DNA of 20,911 nt. Origin: a virus. Where the stretch lies: IMG/VR virus record IMGVR_UViG_3300041997_000007, positions 1 through 20,911 of that record, one strand, 5' to 3'. Both the position numbers and the translations under genes were made by a program. Under the pieces are notes generated by a model. The model ran no database searches. It had not been told where the DNA came from and worked only from the letters and a program-made list of their open reading frames with translations. Within the stretch, counting starts at the first letter, position 1; each line of letters starts with the position of its first letter. This document shows positions 5,912 to 14,477 of this stretch, one piece after another.

Positions 5912-6421
5912 ATGGCTATAAAGGGCACTCTGAAGACCGCTGGGACCGAGCTCTACACCGTAGACGCACTCTCCAGCAGCACCGCATCCGTCATCAAGTT
6001 CGCATGCCCGACCGGCATCACTGGCCTCGGCGGCGCCGCTGACCAGATCGACGATACATGCCTTGACGACTTGGTAGACAAGACGTTCAAGCGCGGCCTC
6101 GGCAATCCGGGACAGATCAGCGTTCCGTTCAACTTCATCCCTGAGAACGGATCGCACCAGATCCTGTTCGACTTGCAGGAATCGGGCGAAGTGTTGCCGT
6201 GGATGATCGGTCTGTCCGATGGTTTCGGTATCGCGCCGACGCTGGACACTGACGACACGCTGATCGCGCCGGCTTCCCCGCTTCGCACTTCGCTGGGATT
6301 CGACGCCTATCTGGCCGATCTGAACATCGATATGGCGACGAACGAGATCGTTCGCGGCACGCTGACCCTGCAACGCAGCGGTCCGGTGACCCCGTACTTC
6401 AACGGCCCGTACAGCGCATAA
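5912..6421 (+). CDS. Major tail protein (tail tube subunit)
   Basis: This 169-aa protein opens MAIKGTLKTAGTELYTVDAL and has the beta-sandwich pattern of siphophage tail tube proteins: QIDDTCLDDLVDKTFKRGLG, then QISVPFNFIPENGSHQ, and near the end ATNEIVRGTLTLQRSGPVT. It polymerises around the tape measure to form the tube. The ATG at 5912 is chosen because GAGGA (5900-5904) sits 7 nt upstream; a longer TTG start at 5882 would put this site inside the gene. It is preceded by a structured leader and followed by an 84-nt gap before the chaperone genes, the usual order for lambda-like tails. Confidence 0.85.
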   Translation: MAIKGTLKTAGTELYTVDALSSSTASVIKFACPTGITGLGGAADQIDDTCLDDLVDKTFKRGLGNPGQISVPFNFIPENGSHQILFDLQESGEVLPWMIGLSDGFGIAPTLDTDDTLIAPASPLRTSLGFDAYLADLNIDMATNEIVRGTLTLQRSGPVTPYFNGPYSA

Positions 6422-6441
6422 CGGCTTCCACCCCTCTCTAT

Positions 6442-6487
6442 GGGACGGGCCTCTGGTGTCGTTTAGCCGTGGCGCTATGTCCGTCCC
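6442..6487 (+). promoter_or_regulatory. Long-range stem in the gap before the tail chaperone gene
   Basis: GGGACGG (6442-6448) is perfectly complementary to CCGTCCC (6481-6487) across a 32-nt loop, within the 84-nt gap 6422-6505. There is no T-run after it, so it is not a standard terminator. It may affect the start at 6506 or mRNA stability. Confidence 0.35.
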
Positions 6488-6505
6488 GCCCTTACAGGAA
6501 CGGCT

Positions 6506-6865
6506 ATGTCTATCAGCGACAAGTTTTTCATTTCGCCCACGCTGCATGAGCGGTTGGTGAAGCTGCCAGATGGCAGTGAACACAAGCTGCATTTCAAGGA
6601 ACTACCAGCATCCGAATTCCGACGCTTCCGAAACGCGGAGCAATCCGAGGATGAGGAAAAGCAGGTAGGCAGCATGGCGATGCTCATCGCGGCAAGTCTG
6701 TGCGAGCCGAACGGTAAACCAGCCATGTCCTACACCAAGGCGCTGCAGTTGACCGCTGCTGCGGCTAACTCGCTGGTGGCCGTGGTGCTGGAAGTAAACG
6801 GATTCTCCGGAAAAAAAGACTCGCCGAGCGTGGAGCAGACTGGTTCCGACACGTCCTCGGCCTAG
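6506..6865 (+). CDS. Tail assembly chaperone, short form (lambda gpG analogue)
   Basis: This 119-aa protein, SISDKFFISPTLHERLVKLP followed by HKLHFKELPASEFRRFRNAE, is typical of the short tail assembly chaperone that coats the tape measure before tube polymerisation. Position between major tail protein and tape measure is diagnostic. The ATG at 6506 is preceded by ACAGGAA. Near the 3' end, at FSGKK, lies a run of seven A residues followed by a strong hairpin; most ribosomes read on to TAG 6863-6865, while some shift to make the long form. The last 15 residues after the slip site are Ser/Thr/Asp-rich and are probably only a tail. Confidence 0.88.
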   Translation: MSISDKFFISPTLHERLVKLPDGSEHKLHFKELPASEFRRFRNAEQSEDEEKQVGSMAMLIAASLCEPNGKPAMSYTKALQLTAAAANSLVAVVLEVNGFSGKKDSPSVEQTGSDTSSA

Positions 6866-7122
6866 CGCTCGGCAAATCCCTGCAAGAAATAGACGCCCTG
6901 CCTGAGCCTGAAATTCAGGCATGGCGCGAGTTCTACCGCATGTTCCCCTTTGATGACTACCACCGGTTCTATCGCCCCGCTGCGATGGTGGCGGTCTCAA
7001 TGGGTGGCGGCAACGTCAAGCCGATTCTGGAATGGCTGCAACCCGATCCAGTGATTGGCGAATTCGATAGCTCCGACCTGCGCACGTTTGCGGCGCTGGG
7101 TATTACTCCACCTAAAGGCTGA
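6506..7122 (+). CDS. Tail assembly chaperone, long frameshifted form (lambda gpGT analogue)
   Basis: A -1 shift at 6817 gives a 205-aa fusion: 104 residues of the short chaperone, then 101 residues from the other frame, beginning RLAERGADWFRHVLGLALGK and including QAWREFYRMFPFDDYHRFY. The second part has no useful start until an internal ATG at 6940, which would cut off half of the recognisable domain, so frameshifting is the natural way to make it. In lambda the G/GT ratio is essential for tail assembly and the T domain binds tube subunits; the same role is inferred here. The stop at 7120-7122 is 3 nt before the tape measure ATG. Confidence 0.88.
6811..6873 (+). promoter_or_regulatory. Programmed -1 ribosomal frameshift signal of the tail chaperone genes
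   Basis: The heptamer A AAA AAA (6811-6817) is in phase with the short-form gene (codons GGA AAA AAA GAC). A 5-nt spacer (6818-6822) is followed by a perfect 8-bp stem, GCCGAGCG (6823-6830) with CGCTCGGC (6866-6873). The zero-frame TAG stop at 6863-6865 lies at the end of the 35-nt loop, directly before the 3' arm. A smaller CCGA/TCGG pairing (6846-6849 with 6857-6860) may form inside the loop. Confidence 0.88.
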
Positions 7123-7125
7123 CCG

Positions 7126-9264
7126 ATGGGAACTGCTGGCTCAATCGTCGTTGACCTCTTGCTAAGGTCAGGCAGCTTTGCCACCGACACCGACCGCGCG
7201 TCCAAGCAATTCAAGAAGCTAAAAAAGGAGGCTCAGGAGGCTGGCAAGGTCATCGGCACAGCCATCGCTGCGGGCGCGACTGCGGCTGTGGCGGCTTTGC
7301 AGCTGACGATCAACAGCATGGACGACATGTCCAAGGCTGCGCAGAAGGTCGGGGCTTCTACGGAGGAGTTCTCAAAGCTGACGTATGCGGCGGGGCTGGC
7401 TGATGTTTCCATGGAGACGCTTGTCGGCAGCCTCGGCAAGCTGACCAAGGCGCAGTCCGCGGCGCTGAAGGAAACCAGCCAGCAAGCCAAGGTATTCGAC
7501 GCGCTTGGCATCTCAATCAAGAACGCAGACGGGTCGTTGCGTGAATCCACGGACGTTCTGTCCGACTTCGCCGATAAGTTCCAGGCGCTAAAGGGTTCGC
7601 CCGAGGCGATGGCAGCAGGCTTCGCCATCTTCGGGCGCAGCTTCCAGGAAATGATCCCGCTGCTGAAGGATGGCGGAGATGGTATCCGAGCTGCCGGTGC
7701 TGAGTTGGAAGCGTTCGGCGGCGTCTTGTCTTCTGAGGCGGGAAACAATGCGGAAGAGTTTAACGATAACCTGACCCGACTAGAGACCGCTGCCAAGGCG
7801 CTAGCGCAGGCGGTGGCGTCTGACTTGCTGCCCGATCTGATCGACCTCACCAACAACTGGATCAAGCTAGCCAAGGACGGAAGCACGCTACAGGATACGG
7901 CCCACGGAATCGCTGACATCTTCCGGGTTATCGGTGGCGTGGCTGAGTTTGTCGGCGGGTACTTCACTGCCTTAGATAATGTGATCCAAGGAGTGACCAT
8001 CGGCTTCGTTGGTCTTGCAGAAGCCGCAAAAGGTGTCATCAATCTCAACTGGGATCAGGTAAAGCGCGGCATTGATGTAGCCAACGGAGGCGCTGATCTG
8101 GCCTACTACGGTACGGCACCCGAGACAGCAACCGCTAGAAAGCCTCGCGCGCGCGCAGGGAGCAGCAGGCGCGGCGGCGCGGCCATGAACTACACGCCGG
8201 ACTATGACCCGTCTGCAGCCTTGCGCTTGGCGCTTGAGGATGCCAGCAAGCCAAAGGGCGCAAAAAAATCGGGCGGCGGCGGCAAGTCAGACGCAGAACG
8301 CGAGGCAGAGCAGCTTCAGAAGTCCTATGAAAGTCTGAGAGATAGCCTTAACGAAACGCACGCGCTTTTCGGAGAGAACACCGAAGCGGCGAAGGTTCTA
8401 TTTGAGACTCAGACAGGTGGCCTATCAGCCCTGAGCCAAGCCCGAAAAGACGAACTGGTCATGCTTGCCGAAAGGAACGACGCGCAGGCGTTGTCTGCGG
8501 AACTTGAAAAGGCCTCTGCCGATCGACTCAAGGAAGAAACCCAATCTATCGAGGCCCATAGTAAAGCGGTCAAGGATCAGATCGCGGATATGGAGTTTGA
8601 GAACAAGCTTATCGGCCTGACCGACATTGCCAAGGAGAAGGAAATAGCACTGCGCTATGCCAACGTAGACGCCATGAGCGAAGAGGGCCAGAAGATCACC
8701 GGCCTGATTGACGAGTATCACAAACTCAATGACAGCTATGGATTTGTGAACGACGCGATCGATGGGTTGGGCGATGCCTTCGCTGACTTCGCCACAGGTG
8801 CCAAGAGCGCCAAGGAAGCCTTCGGAGACTGGGCCGACGATCTCTACGCCACGGCCGTCCAGTGGCTCGCGGATCAGGCCATGAACGCGCTTAAGGATTG
8901 GCTGTCTGGTAAGCAGGATGGGAAGGGCGGTTACGGCGGCGCGAGCGGAAGCGGCGGAGGCTTTGACTGGGGCGGGTTTATTGGAAACATCTTCAGTGCG
9001 TTCGGCGGTGGTAAGGCTGGCGGCGGCGATGTGTTTGGGAATACCCCATATTTGGTAGGCGAACAGGGTCCGGAAATGTTCGTGCCACGCACCGCGGGCA
9101 CCATCCTGACGGCTGGCCAGACTGCGGGGATGGGCAGAGGAGGCAATGTCATGAACCTAAATAACAGCTTTATCCTTGCCGCTCCGACTAGCCAGCGAAC
9201 CCAAGAACAGATCGCACAACGCGCAGGCTTTGAAGTTGAACAAGCCCAGAGGAGAAATGGCTGA
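7126..9264 (+). CDS. Tape measure protein
   Basis: This 712-aa protein sets tail length and is ejected with the DNA. It starts SIVVDLLLRSGSFATDTDRA, followed by a Lys-rich helix and a small-residue hydrophobic segment at about 41-60 (KVIGTAIAAGATAAVAALQL). Long helical stretches follow with Ala/Lys/Glu heptads. A low-complexity Lys/Gly/Arg linker lies at about 330-400, and the C-terminus is Gly-rich with a tape-measure signature, NTPYLVGEQGPEMFVPRTAG, starting near residue 639. At about 0.15 nm per residue the tail would be roughly 105 nm long; this is a rule-of-thumb estimate. AAAGG just before the start serves as ribosome binding site. It overlaps the next ATG by 1 nt. Confidence 0.93.
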   Translation: MGTAGSIVVDLLLRSGSFATDTDRASKQFKKLKKEAQEAGKVIGTAIAAGATAAVAALQLTINSMDDMSKAAQKVGASTEEFSKLTYAAGLADVSMETLVGSLGKLTKAQSAALKETSQQAKVFDALGISIKNADGSLRESTDVLSDFADKFQALKGSPEAMAAGFAIFGRSFQEMIPLLKDGGDGIRAAGAELEAFGGVLSSEAGNNAEEFNDNLTRLETAAKALAQAVASDLLPDLIDLTNNWIKLAKDGSTLQDTAHGIADIFRVIGGVAEFVGGYFTALDNVIQGVTIGFVGLAEAAKGVINLNWDQVKRGIDVANGGADLAYYGTAPETATARKPRARAGSSRRGGAAMNYTPDYDPSAALRLALEDASKPKGAKKSGGGGKSDAEREAEQLQKSYESLRDSLNETHALFGENTEAAKVLFETQTGGLSALSQARKDELVMLAERNDAQALSAELEKASADRLKEETQSIEAHSKAVKDQIADMEFENKLIGLTDIAKEKEIALRYANVDAMSEEGQKITGLIDEYHKLNDSYGFVNDAIDGLGDAFADFATGAKSAKEAFGDWADDLYATAVQWLADQAMNALKDWLSGKQDGKGGYGGASGSGGGFDWGGFIGNIFSAFGGGKAGGGDVFGNTPYLVGEQGPEMFVPRTAGTILTAGQTAGMGRGGNVMNLNNSFILAAPTSQRTQEQIAQRAGFEVEQAQRRNG

Positions 9265-9869
9265 TGACCTTTTACGCAACAGAGATTGACGCCTGCCCGG
9301 CCTACGGCTGGCAGGGCGGCCCGAGTATCGACGTGCTGATCAAACGATTGGTTTCTGGTCGAGAGAAGCGCAAGCCCCAATCCTTCGTTCGCCTGCACAG
9401 CTACATCTTGCCTTATCAGAACATCTCCGATAGCGATCATCTGCAGTACATCAAGTCTGCCTATATGGCGCTTGGTGGTCCGACAGATTCGTTTCTGGTG
9501 AAGGATTATGAGGACTTCAGAGCGATCGATGAGCCGTTAGGAATTTCGCCGGCAGGCAGTACGCCTGTCCAGCTTCTGCGAACCTATACCTTCGGATCGG
9601 CCTCGTATTCCCGCACAATCACAAAGCCGGTAGCGGGTGCCGTTATCAGCCAAAACGGAATCCCCAAAGCCGGCACGCTGGACACGCTAACGGGCTTGTT
9701 CACACCCACCACTGCATGGACGGCAGCCGCGGTCCTGACTTGGGATGGACAGTTCCGTGTTCCCGTTAGGTTCGACCAGATGACCCTTACCTCTACCATC
9801 GACAACCGCACCGGCCAGCACTATGCGGTGAATGGATCTGTCACGCTCCTTGAGGTATACGGCGAGTGA
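9264..9869 (+). CDS. Distal tail-like protein, DUF2460 family
   Basis: This 201-aa protein fits the DUF2460 family over its whole length. It contains RKPQSFVRLHSYILPYQNI in the first third, a central DSFLVKDYEDFRAIDEPLG, and a final VRFDQMTLTSTIDNRTGQHY followed by LLEVYGE. In gene transfer agents and many siphophages the family forms the distal tail ring linking the tube to the hub. It begins within the tape measure stop (TGATG) and overlaps the next gene by 4 nt (GTGA, 9866-9869). With the next three genes it makes up the conserved tail-tip module. Confidence 0.87.
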   Translation: MTFYATEIDACPAYGWQGGPSIDVLIKRLVSGREKRKPQSFVRLHSYILPYQNISDSDHLQYIKSAYMALGGPTDSFLVKDYEDFRAIDEPLGISPAGSTPVQLLRTYTFGSASYSRTITKPVAGAVISQNGIPKAGTLDTLTGLFTPTTAWTAAAVLTWDGQFRVPVRFDQMTLTSTIDNRTGQHYAVNGSVTLLEVYGE

Positions 9870-10813
9870 GGATCATCCCTTCCGGCATGGTGGCAAACCT
9901 GACCGATGCTGCCCCGCGCTGGGCGTTCGGGGTCAAGATTATGCCTGTGGCGCCTGGCATTCCTGTGCTTGGCCTGACGAACTGGGACATTGATCTGGTC
10001 ATCACCGATCTGGATGGTCCGCTGACCTATAAGTCAAAGCGCGGCTACAACTCCTATGCGCTGGCATCCACTGCGGATCTGTCGGTCGATAATTCAGAAA
10101 TGGAGTTTCTGATCGCAGAGTTCGACATTGACGGCATCACCTCGGAGGCAATGAGAACGGGCAAGTACGACGGCGCCAAGTTCATACAGTACATCGTCAA
10201 CCCCTACGATATCGCGGCAGGGAAGGCGATCATCAGTTCCGGCTATATCGGGCGGATGAAGAATGTGGACGGCCTGATTGCTGTACTGGAAGCCCGCAGC
10301 CTGACACAGATACTGAAGCAGCAATCCATCATTGAGATGGGCAGCAATAGCTGTAGGGCACAGTTCGGTGATGCCCGCTGCGGCTACCCGGTGGAGACCC
10401 TTTGGAATGGCGGGGAGGTGGACACGGTAGGCGCAGAGACTGACCGGGAGTTCACCCTGATTGGCAGCGACATATCTACAGAGGACGCCTACTACGTTCC
10501 AGGCAAAGTGAAATTCCTGACCGGTGACAACTCCGGCCGCGAATTTGAAATCGAGTCCTACATTGCCGGCGTGTTGACGTTGATGTTCCCCACTGATTTG
10601 CCGATACAGGCAGGAGACGAATTGGAGATTCGCAAGGACTGCACTCACCTCTGGGGAGCACCCCTGACGGACGACCATAACTCTTGCAACTTCTTCGAAA
10701 ACCGGCCCAACTTTCGTGGCGAACCAAAGCGTCCCGTATCTGAAACGGGCCAGTTGATGAGTCCAGGCGGTGGCACCAGCTCCGCAGATAATGATTCCAC
10801 GGAGGAGGCGTGA
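9866..10813 (+). CDS. Tail hub protein, DUF2163/BR0599 type, possible iron-sulfur site
   Basis: This 315-aa protein resembles the GTA hub protein family: an N-terminal DUF2163-like part with WDIDLVITDLDGPLTYKSKR, and a C-terminal BR0599-like part containing CRAQFGDARCGYPVET and CNFFENRPNFRGEP. Four cysteines, C163, C172, C259 and C274, are spaced as in tail-tip proteins related to lambda gpL, where they hold a [4Fe-4S] cluster; a cluster is therefore inferred here. The start is GTG 9866, overlapping the preceding stop. The last ~20 residues are Ser/Gly/Glu-rich. It overlaps the NlpC/P60 gene by 4 nt (GTGA, 10810-10813). Confidence 0.85.
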   Translation: MRIIPSGMVANLTDAAPRWAFGVKIMPVAPGIPVLGLTNWDIDLVITDLDGPLTYKSKRGYNSYALASTADLSVDNSEMEFLIAEFDIDGITSEAMRTGKYDGAKFIQYIVNPYDIAAGKAIISSGYIGRMKNVDGLIAVLEARSLTQILKQQSIIEMGSNSCRAQFGDARCGYPVETLWNGGEVDTVGAETDREFTLIGSDISTEDAYYVPGKVKFLTGDNSGREFEIESYIAGVLTLMFPTDLPIQAGDELEIRKDCTHLWGAPLTDDHNSCNFFENRPNFRGEPKRPVSETGQLMSPGGGTSSADNDSTEEA

Positions 10814-11253
10814 GAGCTATCGGTCCGCCACTGACTCTGGAAGAATCGGCTGCGTTCGTGGCTCATGCTCGATCGCTTCGTGGCGTTAAGTTCAGGCATC
10901 AAGGAAGAAATCCAAAGATTGGTCTTGACTGCGCGGGCCTGGCATTGGTGTCGCTTAAAGCGATTGGTAGGAATACGCACGACATACGTGGCTATGGGAT
11001 GGAGCCTTACAAGAACGGCCTAGAAGCCGCTATAACGGCCAATCTGGGGAACCCTATACCTAAGCAGACCATGCGCGCTGGCGATGTGGTTGTGATGCGC
11101 TTTGCAGGGGACCCTAGGCACGTTGGAATCCTTGCCGACTATCCTGATGGCGGTTTCATGCTGATCCACACGCACGATACGCTGAAGTTCGTTAGCGAGC
11201 ACAACCTGAACGAAGAGCGTCGTGCGAGCATTACCGGAGTTTGGCGTCCATGA
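10810..11253 (+). CDS. NlpC/P60 family tail peptidase
   Basis: This 147-aa protein is a probable cysteine peptidase that locally opens peptidoglycan during DNA entry. The catalytic pattern is visible: Cys41 in GLDCAGLALVSL, His104 in DPRHVGILADYP, and a polar partner at His120 or His122 in FMLIHTHDTL. AGDVVVMRFAG before the first His is also typical. The GTG start at 10810 follows GGAGG. In gene transfer agents and related phages this gene sits between the DUF2163 hub and the large host-specificity hub, exactly as here. Its stop overlaps the next ATG (ATGA, 11250-11253). Confidence 0.9.
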   Translation: MRAIGPPLTLEESAAFVAHARSLRGVKFRHQGRNPKIGLDCAGLALVSLKAIGRNTHDIRGYGMEPYKNGLEAAITANLGNPIPKQTMRAGDVVVMRFAGDPRHVGILADYPDGGFMLIHTHDTLKFVSEHNLNEERRASITGVWRP

Positions 11254-14200
11254 GTGGCCAGCAATGGGGCGCAGCGATTGGTTTTGTTGTCGGCGCATTC
11301 TTTGGTGCGCCGCAACTGGGCGCTGCAATCGGTGGAATGATCGGCGGCTGGATTTCACCTACACAAATTAATGGGCCCCACATAGGCGATGGCGCTGACC
11401 AATCCAGCCAAGAAGGGCAGCCCATCCCTTGGGTGATCGGAACCTGTGGCTGGATCCAAGGCAACATCGTAGACAAGTCCAAGGTCCGCGAGGTCAAGAA
11501 GACCGACGACGGAAAGGGCTCTGGTACAGAGGTCAACACCTTTGAAGCCCACCAAGACTTCCAGATCATGATCTGCGAGTCTTCCGAGCATCGAGAAAGC
11601 CTGATGGTGGGCGTCCTGATCGTGAAGGTGGACGGCAAGATCGTCTACGACATGCGTCCTGAGTCTGACTTCTCAGCCGACAACGCAAAGTTCCTGAAGA
11701 ACCACACCTTCTACGACGGCAACGAAGCACAGCTGCCGGACCCGACGATGGAAGCTCTGCCACATAACGGGATAGGCAACACGCCTTACTATCGTGGCGT
11801 CTTCACGATGGTGGCCAGGGATATCAACCTAAGCCAGTATGGTGAGCGCATCCCGGTCTATCAGTTCGTGATGGTCGGCCAGGGAGAGACAGTAACGGAT
11901 GAAATCGAATATTACGCAGCACCTCAATACGGTCGTTTTGCGAACGCGGGGTATCCACTTCTTGACCCAGAATCCTTCTATACATTCACAGGATTGAGGA
12001 ATACTGGCTCTGGAGGAACAGTTAGTTTCTCAGCGTCTACCATTCAGGAAATAATCGATCATTTCAACACGCTGGGATATAACGGATTTGAGTCAAACAT
12101 CCAACATTATCTTGCCTATAGTGCAAGTTCTGGAACCGCGCCTCTTACTTTTAAGGTAAGCACAGTAGAGGAACAATTAGATGTTACGGAGAACACCAGT
12201 GTAGTCCTAGTTTACAGCGAGGAGCTTCCGGTTGATTGGTTCAACGCAGATGCTACTGATGCGGGTGAATCCTGTCCGCTCCTGCCTTATAGTTTCCCAG
12301 GATTTCCTGAATGGTATGGTTTTGAAGATGGACGGCTGGGCCGAGTGCAGAAGGGCACTGATCCGCCTCCTCAATATCCAGGTTTCACCAACTGCGTCAT
12401 ATATCCGCCGGATCCTGGAACCGGTAATTCGCCTTTTATCCAAGGCATCCATCCCCTGTATATCCAAGCTCAGTCTGCATCTGCACCACCCGAAGCAGTC
12501 AGCGGAGATCCGTGTCTTCTAGGAGTGCCGGTTCTTTTACCGGATGCGCCTGGCTTCGTGATCGACTGCGATGGCGTCATCTCTCCAGAGCCGACTTATG
12601 TACCGGTGACCGGAGACTTCCAGGCTTTGCAAGTAAGTGCTACGGCCACAGTTGACGGACGCACGGTCTATACCAAGCGCACCATCGGACCGATCCTGTT
12701 AACTAGTGATCCGGACAACACAGAAGCATTCTGGGAGGCTGCCTATGATGCAGCAGTATTAGCTGAAACTATGCCGCCAGGCTTGGTTTATAGCGTTGAC
12801 TATCCGAAGCCAATTGCCAACGTCTACCGAGCCGAATACTCCACAACATCGGTATCCACAGATCCGGTAGGACTGGACACAGTGCTGACCAGAATCGCTA
12901 TTCGCGGCGGCTTGACGGCAGACGACATCGACGTTTCTGAGATGGACCAGGAAGTTCTGGGTTATATGGTGACGCAGTCTTACACTGGTGCCGATTCAAT
13001 GCGTCCGTTGATGACAGCATTTAAGAGCTACGGCAGCGAGTACGATGCCAAGATTAACTTCCACAAGCACGGCGAGGACATCGGCCTAGTAGTAGATCCC
13101 CAGGACATCATCCAGGGAACTGAAGAATCCGATCAGACCACGCGAGATCAACAGGTAGAGTTCCCCCGGACCTACAGCATCACCTATATCGACGCCACAC
13201 AGGACTACACCGCACGTCCACAAGTTGATCGGCGCATCAGCAGCGACGTTCGGGCCATTGGTGAGATACAGACGCAAGTTGCAGTGGTTCTTCCTCCGGA
13301 CTATGCCCGCCAGCTTGCCAATGTTGGTATGAAGGTCAATTGGGCAAGAGCTATAGGAAGTCGTGAATTTTCTCTGCCTTATGCAGGTTATGACGTGTAC
13401 CTGCAAGCAGTCGCAGGAAAGCCGTTCGCTATGGACGCTCAGCGGAGAATCGTGTCCGAGATGTCCTTGCAGGATGGGGAGATTCAGTTCAAGGGGATAT
13501 ACGACCGACAGAGCGCCTACACCAGCGATATTAGTGCAACCCCTGCAATCCCCCCCACGCCCCCTCCATCCAACATCGGTGGCGTAACCTTGCTCGCCCT
13601 GATGAACATCGGCGTCCTTCGGGATCAGGATGACCGAGTGGGTATCTATGTCGGTGCTGCTGGGTTGCTAGCCGGCTGGCCTGGCTGCCTGCTTCAAGTC
13701 AGTTATGACGACGAGGCGAGCTGGGTTACGGCTATCGCATCAATCACCCAATCTTCCACGATCGGTTATCTTACCGCTCCGTTGGAACTGGCTCCATCTT
13801 CTGGCGATGACGTAACCAACACCCTTAGTGTTGCTGTACACGGTGGACAGCTGAACACCATCACCAGGATGCAGTTCCTTAATGAGGGAAATCCTTGGGC
13901 AATTATCAGCAATACAGCTACTGGTGAATGCGAGCTAGGACAGTTCCAGACAGCGCTGGAAACAAGCACAGATGAATACGATCTTACGATACTGGCGCGC
14001 GGCGGATTGAATAGCACACCAGCTGCGCATATGGCAGGGGCACGGTTCTGTATGCTGGACTCTGTGTACTTCTGCGAGCTTCCCAGCACAGCTATCGGAC
14101 AGGCGCTTAAATTCCGAGCGGTTACCTTCGGTACGGCGCCGGATAGTAACCCGATTTATTCTCTCCTATTTGATCCTGCAGTCAGTCAGACGGAATGGCA

Positions 14201-14477
14201 ACCTGCCTATCTGACAGGAAGCTACGGGGTAGGAAGTTCATTCCGATTGTCGGTGGTTCCCCGTCACCGCCTGGGCAATGATCTGAATCCGATTGCCTCT
14301 TCCAATTTCACTGGCTACCGCTGGATAGGAACGGATGGAACAGTTACGCAGACCGTCGACACTGTGGATCCTAACTACACCTTCGATTTGGACGCTTTCA
14401 CAGGGACAGTCACCTTTAGCGTTTCCCAACTTAACCGTTTCACCGGCCCCGGCCCCTCTCTGAGTATTGTGCTATGA
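11250..14477 (+). CDS. Large central tail hub / host specificity protein
   Basis: This 1075-aa protein starts with a Gly/Ala-rich hydrophobic segment at about 7-35 (GAAIGFVVGAFFGAPQLGAA), common in tail hub proteins. Hub-like segments lie before about residue 220 (YYRGVFTMVARDINLSQYGE) and again from about 550 (DTVLTRIAIRGGLTADDIDV, then GYMVTQSYTGADSMRPLM). Between them is an unusual block of about 300 residues rich in aromatic, Pro and Cys residues and coded by visibly AT-richer DNA (about 11930-12550). After a PPTPPP linker near residue 770 the C-terminal third is beta-rich and may be exposed for host contact. The ATG at 11250 gives an ATGA overlap; a TTG at 11241 is less likely. It overlaps the fibre gene by 4 nt. 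Confidence 0.85.
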   Translation: MSGQQWGAAIGFVVGAFFGAPQLGAAIGGMIGGWISPTQINGPHIGDGADQSSQEGQPIPWVIGTCGWIQGNIVDKSKVREVKKTDDGKGSGTEVNTFEAHQDFQIMICESSEHRESLMVGVLIVKVDGKIVYDMRPESDFSADNAKFLKNHTFYDGNEAQLPDPTMEALPHNGIGNTPYYRGVFTMVARDINLSQYGERIPVYQFVMVGQGETVTDEIEYYAAPQYGRFANAGYPLLDPESFYTFTGLRNTGSGGTVSFSASTIQEIIDHFNTLGYNGFESNIQHYLAYSASSGTAPLTFKVSTVEEQLDVTENTSVVLVYSEELPVDWFNADATDAGESCPLLPYSFPGFPEWYGFEDGRLGRVQKGTDPPPQYPGFTNCVIYPPDPGTGNSPFIQGIHPLYIQAQSASAPPEAVSGDPCLLGVPVLLPDAPGFVIDCDGVISPEPTYVPVTGDFQALQVSATATVDGRTVYTKRTIGPILLTSDPDNTEAFWEAAYDAAVLAETMPPGLVYSVDYPKPIANVYRAEYSTTSVSTDPVGLDTVLTRIAIRGGLTADDIDVSEMDQEVLGYMVTQSYTGADSMRPLMTAFKSYGSEYDAKINFHKHGEDIGLVVDPQDIIQGTEESDQTTRDQQVEFPRTYSITYIDATQDYTARPQVDRRISSDVRAIGEIQTQVAVVLPPDYARQLANVGMKVNWARAIGSREFSLPYAGYDVYLQAVAGKPFAMDAQRRIVSEMSLQDGEIQFKGIYDRQSAYTSDISATPAIPPTPPPSNIGGVTLLALMNIGVLRDQDDRVGIYVGAAGLLAGWPGCLLQVSYDDEASWVTAIASITQSSTIGYLTAPLELAPSSGDDVTNTLSVAVHGGQLNTITRMQFLNEGNPWAIISNTATGECELGQFQTALETSTDEYDLTILARGGLNSTPAAHMAGARFCMLDSVYFCELPSTAIGQALKFRAVTFGTAPDSNPIYSLLFDPAVSQTEWQPAYLTGSYGVGSSFRLSVVPRHRLGNDLNPIASSNFTGYRWIGTDGTVTQTVDTVDPNYTFDLDAFTGTVTFSVSQLNRFTGPGPSLSIVL

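Noticed and set aside
6940-7122. Independent 60-aa gene starting at ATG 6940
   Set aside because: The recognisable domain begins upstream of this ATG in the same frame and is joined to the short chaperone by a clear slippery site and stem.
7233-8048. 271-codon minus-strand frame opposite the tape measure gene
   Set aside because: Long open antisense frames are common opposite Ala/Lys-rich coding; the tape measure on the + strand is certain.
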